Shown: in pieces, positions 62,001-64,000 of the stretch
Layout: every line of letters starts with the position of its first letter
Position numbering within the stretch: the stretch's first letter is position 1
Translations under genes and position numbers: made by a program
DNA from: Aldrovandia affinis
Taxonomy: Eukaryota > Chordata > Actinopteri > Notacanthiformes > Halosauridae
Assembly (NCBI GenBank): GCA_029706075.1
Contig: JAINUG010000015.1
Coordinates: 4,920,154-4,984,153 of the forward strand
DNA length: 64,000 nucleotides
Reading direction: 5' to 3'
The notes under the pieces: generated by a model
The model's input: the letters and a program-made list of their open reading frames with translations, nothing else
Database searches by the model: none
What the model was told of the DNA's origin: nothing

Positions 62001-63163
62001 ATCAGAAAACCCAGTGCAAAAGTGTTTGCAGGCATTTGCGTATGTATATGCCCGTGTGCAGGCACTGTTCTAAATAGAGACCTACCTGCCATCCTTGGCT
62101 TGGCTGCTGAGAGTTGTGACAGTTTTCACAATGAGAGGAACTTCACTCCGTGTGTTGGAGCCATCACAATGTGCCAGGCAAGCTGCTCCACTTCCTTTAA
62201 GAAAACACAAGTCTGTAGTAAGCATATGGGGCTCAGAGAGACCCTTCAAAACAGTGGTCTACAATTACTGTTTTCATTACTTGTCATTCACTTCAGTACA
62301 GAAAGAGGAGAGGCACATTGTTACCTGTGTGTCGTACCAATACCAGGTGGCAGGTTGTGGCATCATCAGACCCAATCACAGTAACAGAGTCTGAAAAACA
62401 AGAAAAGCACCCACACATCTAAAGAAAGCTCCACTGCACAGTATGCATATCAGTAGGATAATAATCACAACTTCACATTAATTTCTCTTTCAATGGGATG
62501 CCAAAATTACAATTGAAATATAGCTAACTCTTATTATCCTTAGGCAAAACTGGGCTTTTTTATTTTAAAAACAAATTCTCGCACCTCAGATTTTTTATGA
62601 CACGAAATGATATGCTACGGATGACGAGAAAACAAGCAGGAGCCACAAAATGAATGTTACCCATGTCAAATAACGGACGTCCCGACAAAAGCGGATCAAT
62701 ATGGCAGCATGGCATGGGTCAGTTTGCGATCTTATGCTTATATAGTTTCGTTCAATCGTTGATCTGATTCATTCAATAATTATACGCTCAAACTGAGTTT
62801 CTTTATATCGTATTTTAAATGATTGTATACTCACTATCAGCGGGGGTTGTGGCTGCTAACTCCCTCTGTTGCACATAGAGGAGGCACTTAGGGTCGACAT
62901 TCACAAGTGCCCTCGCGCGGAATGCTCTGGCATTTTCCTGCACAAAAATGCATTTGTCACCAACGAATAATACCAGATAGCTGACAAGCTAGTGAGTCAT
63001 TTTTGCGTGCTAGAGAACTAGCTTATTTGCCAGCCAGCCAGCTAGCAACACCAACGCGTAGCTGACTCCATCATTTCCTTACCTGTAAATGTGGATACTT
63101 GACGAATAATTCAGCCGTTGTACCGGTCCGTTCAATTCTGTGATTTTCAGTAAGAAGTGGCAT
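59002..63163 (-). CDS. ntan1: NTAN1 (protein N-terminal asparagine amidohydrolase), complete, 10 exons
   Basis: Exons in coding order: 63083-63163, 62835-62937, 62325-62390, 62086-62194, 61921-61994, 61779-61832, 61641-61694, 61459-61556, 59352-59465, 59002-59172; 924 bases, 307 aa (human about 310). The enzyme converts N-terminal Asn to Asp, making an N-degron for arginylation and proteasomal decay. Seen: [14 protein letters not shown] at the start; [30 protein letters not shown], in which Cys75 is at the position of the known catalytic cysteine; [61 protein letters not shown]; and [15 protein letters not shown] near the end. The tail after FVQHI is more divergent. It is convergent with PDXDC1, as I remember for human. 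A Tc1 element fills much of the intron 59466-61458. Confidence 0.95.
59793..61026 (-). mobile_element. Tc1-type transposon, 1.23 kb, best preserved copy, in an NTAN1 intron
   Basis: Left end cactgcccgtcccaaaaaaa and reversed right end cactgcctggcccaaaaaaa (18 of 20), flanked by TA on both sides (59791-59792, 61027-61028). Confidence 0.95.
59824..60865 (-). pseudogene. Tc1-type transposase broken by two frameshifts
   Basis: Three long open parts in order: 60865-60341 (helix-turn-helix [20 protein letters not shown], hinge [15 protein letters not shown]), 60398-60084 ([20 protein letters not shown] with catalytic Asp; [20 protein letters not shown] with second Asp) and 60087-59824 ([14 protein letters not shown] with Glu; [20 protein letters not shown]). 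The triad residues are all still present but in different frames. Just before DLNPIE the usual 'WPPQSP' stretch is shortened by a small in-frame loss. Confidence 0.93.
61238..61270. repeat. 16-bp tandem duplication
   Basis: cttaagtaagtctgca occurs twice in a row in an NTAN1 intron. Confidence 0.8.
62325..62390 (-). CDS. ntan1: NTAN1 exon 3 with the catalytic cysteine
   Basis: 66 bases encoding [21 protein letters not shown]; Cys is residue 75 of the model, the same number as the active Cys reported for the human enzyme (from memory). Confidence 0.85.
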
Positions 63164-64000
63164 TGCTTCAATTAATGTAAACGTATATGTAGCTAGCTAG
63201 CTACTATTCCTACCCCAGCATGCTATAGCTACCTACTATTTACGTCTGCAAACATTGATCACTTCCCGAAACCATTTCCTCCCGTTTCTTCGTCAGACCC
63301 TAGTTTTTAGAGCTTGTAGTTTGCACACATCCTATACGAAACGTTCTCAACTGGAAAATCACATGCCTAAGAACTACGTTGTCAATAATACATTGCGGGG
63401 TCATTTGACTACGTATCACGACCACGGAGTAGGGTGGACCACGGCTTGACCGTCAGGGGCTATATTTCTCCAGGGTAACAGTAAAATTGTCTCTCTGATC
63501 ATTTACAGTTTGGGGATTTACTTGTGGTCTTCTTGGACAGCAGTTTGCTGTTAAGAAGACCCTGTGACATATTCCAAAGACGCTTTAACGCTCACCGCGG
63601 CTGAAGATGTTATATAGCTAGCTACAAAGAAGTGCGTATTTCAAAGGACAAATCTCGTAACCAAAACATTTTCGACCACTTGAGGGCGATAAGAATTTAA
63701 AATCGATTATGGAAAGCGATTACATGTTTGTAAATATTGTCTTTCACTGGGCATACTTCAGACTACATTTGTAATGGTAACACAAAGTTAATTTGAGATG
63801 TTCTTACGAATGAGTTCATGTGTACAATCAAACTCACTCTCATATTTCATATTCATTCGCTTCACCAACGATTATAGGCTGCACGTATGTATGTATGTAT
63901 GTTGCTCATTATGTTTATCGAATATGCAGCTGCTTAAATATAATATTTACAGTAAAAGGTATGGATGCATTCATTGAATCATCTATTCACGTGTCCATGT
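63164..64000. other. NTAN1 upstream region
   Basis: No gene is recognised up to the window end. The NTAN1 promoter should lie at its left side; there is no TATA box that I can defend. A (GTAT)n run lies at 63885-63901. Confidence 0.6.
63885..63901. repeat. (GTAT)n microsatellite
   Basis: Four tandem gtat units. Confidence 0.85.

Overview
The window reads as chromosomal DNA of a ray-finned (teleost) fish. Genes are split by GT-AG introns, coding density is low, and the non-coding part is full of fish-type repeats: Tc1/mariner elements with TA target duplications, tRNA-derived SINEs, L2-type LINE 3' ends and hAT-like MITEs with 8-bp duplications. I cannot name the species. There is no sign of bacterial, phage or CRISPR content.

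Five protein genes are recognisable and four are complete. From left to right: (1) the 3' end of MARF1 on + (exons 120-4495), carrying the last four LOTUS/OST-HTH domains, followed by a probable long 3' UTR; (2) BMERB1 (C16orf45) on -, six exons from 26368 down to 10962, about 199 aa; (3) MPV17L on -, four exons from 33653 to 31195, about 197 aa; (4) PDXDC1 on +, 23 exons from 39599 to 55130, about 791 aa; (5) NTAN1 on -, ten exons from 63163 to 59002, about 307 aa. Every exon was joined by hand using splice signals and codon phase, and each complete model stays in frame to a single stop. From memory, the same five genes are neighbours in human 16p13.11, so this is an ancient conserved block. 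They are not an operon; they act in unrelated processes: germline RNA control, a Rab-binding type adaptor, a membrane channel-like protein of mitochondria/peroxisomes, a decarboxylase-like protein, and the N-degron pathway.

Layout of the rest: 4496-10961 is the convergent MARF1/BMERB1 interval with UTR, a MITE and a SINE. 17.5-26.3 kb is the large first intron of BMERB1. 26.4-31.2 kb holds an L2 fragment, a MITE and a SINE-like piece. 33.7-39.6 kb is the divergent MPV17L/PDXDC1 interval and contains a Tc1 element. PDXDC1 introns hold a decayed Tc1-like element, a MITE with 27-bp perfect inverted repeats, and a nested MITE/LINE cluster before the last exon. An NTAN1 intron carries the best preserved Tc1 copy, with the transposase broken by two frameshifts.

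The most notable points: PDXDC1 lacks the usual PLP-binding lysine motif; its last intron uses a GC donor; a pair of phase-0, splice-bounded open segments inside a PDXDC1 intron may be unannotated cassette exons; BMERB1 ends in a CaaX-like box; several MITEs and microsatellites sit directly against splice sites. I found no convincing new multi-gene system.
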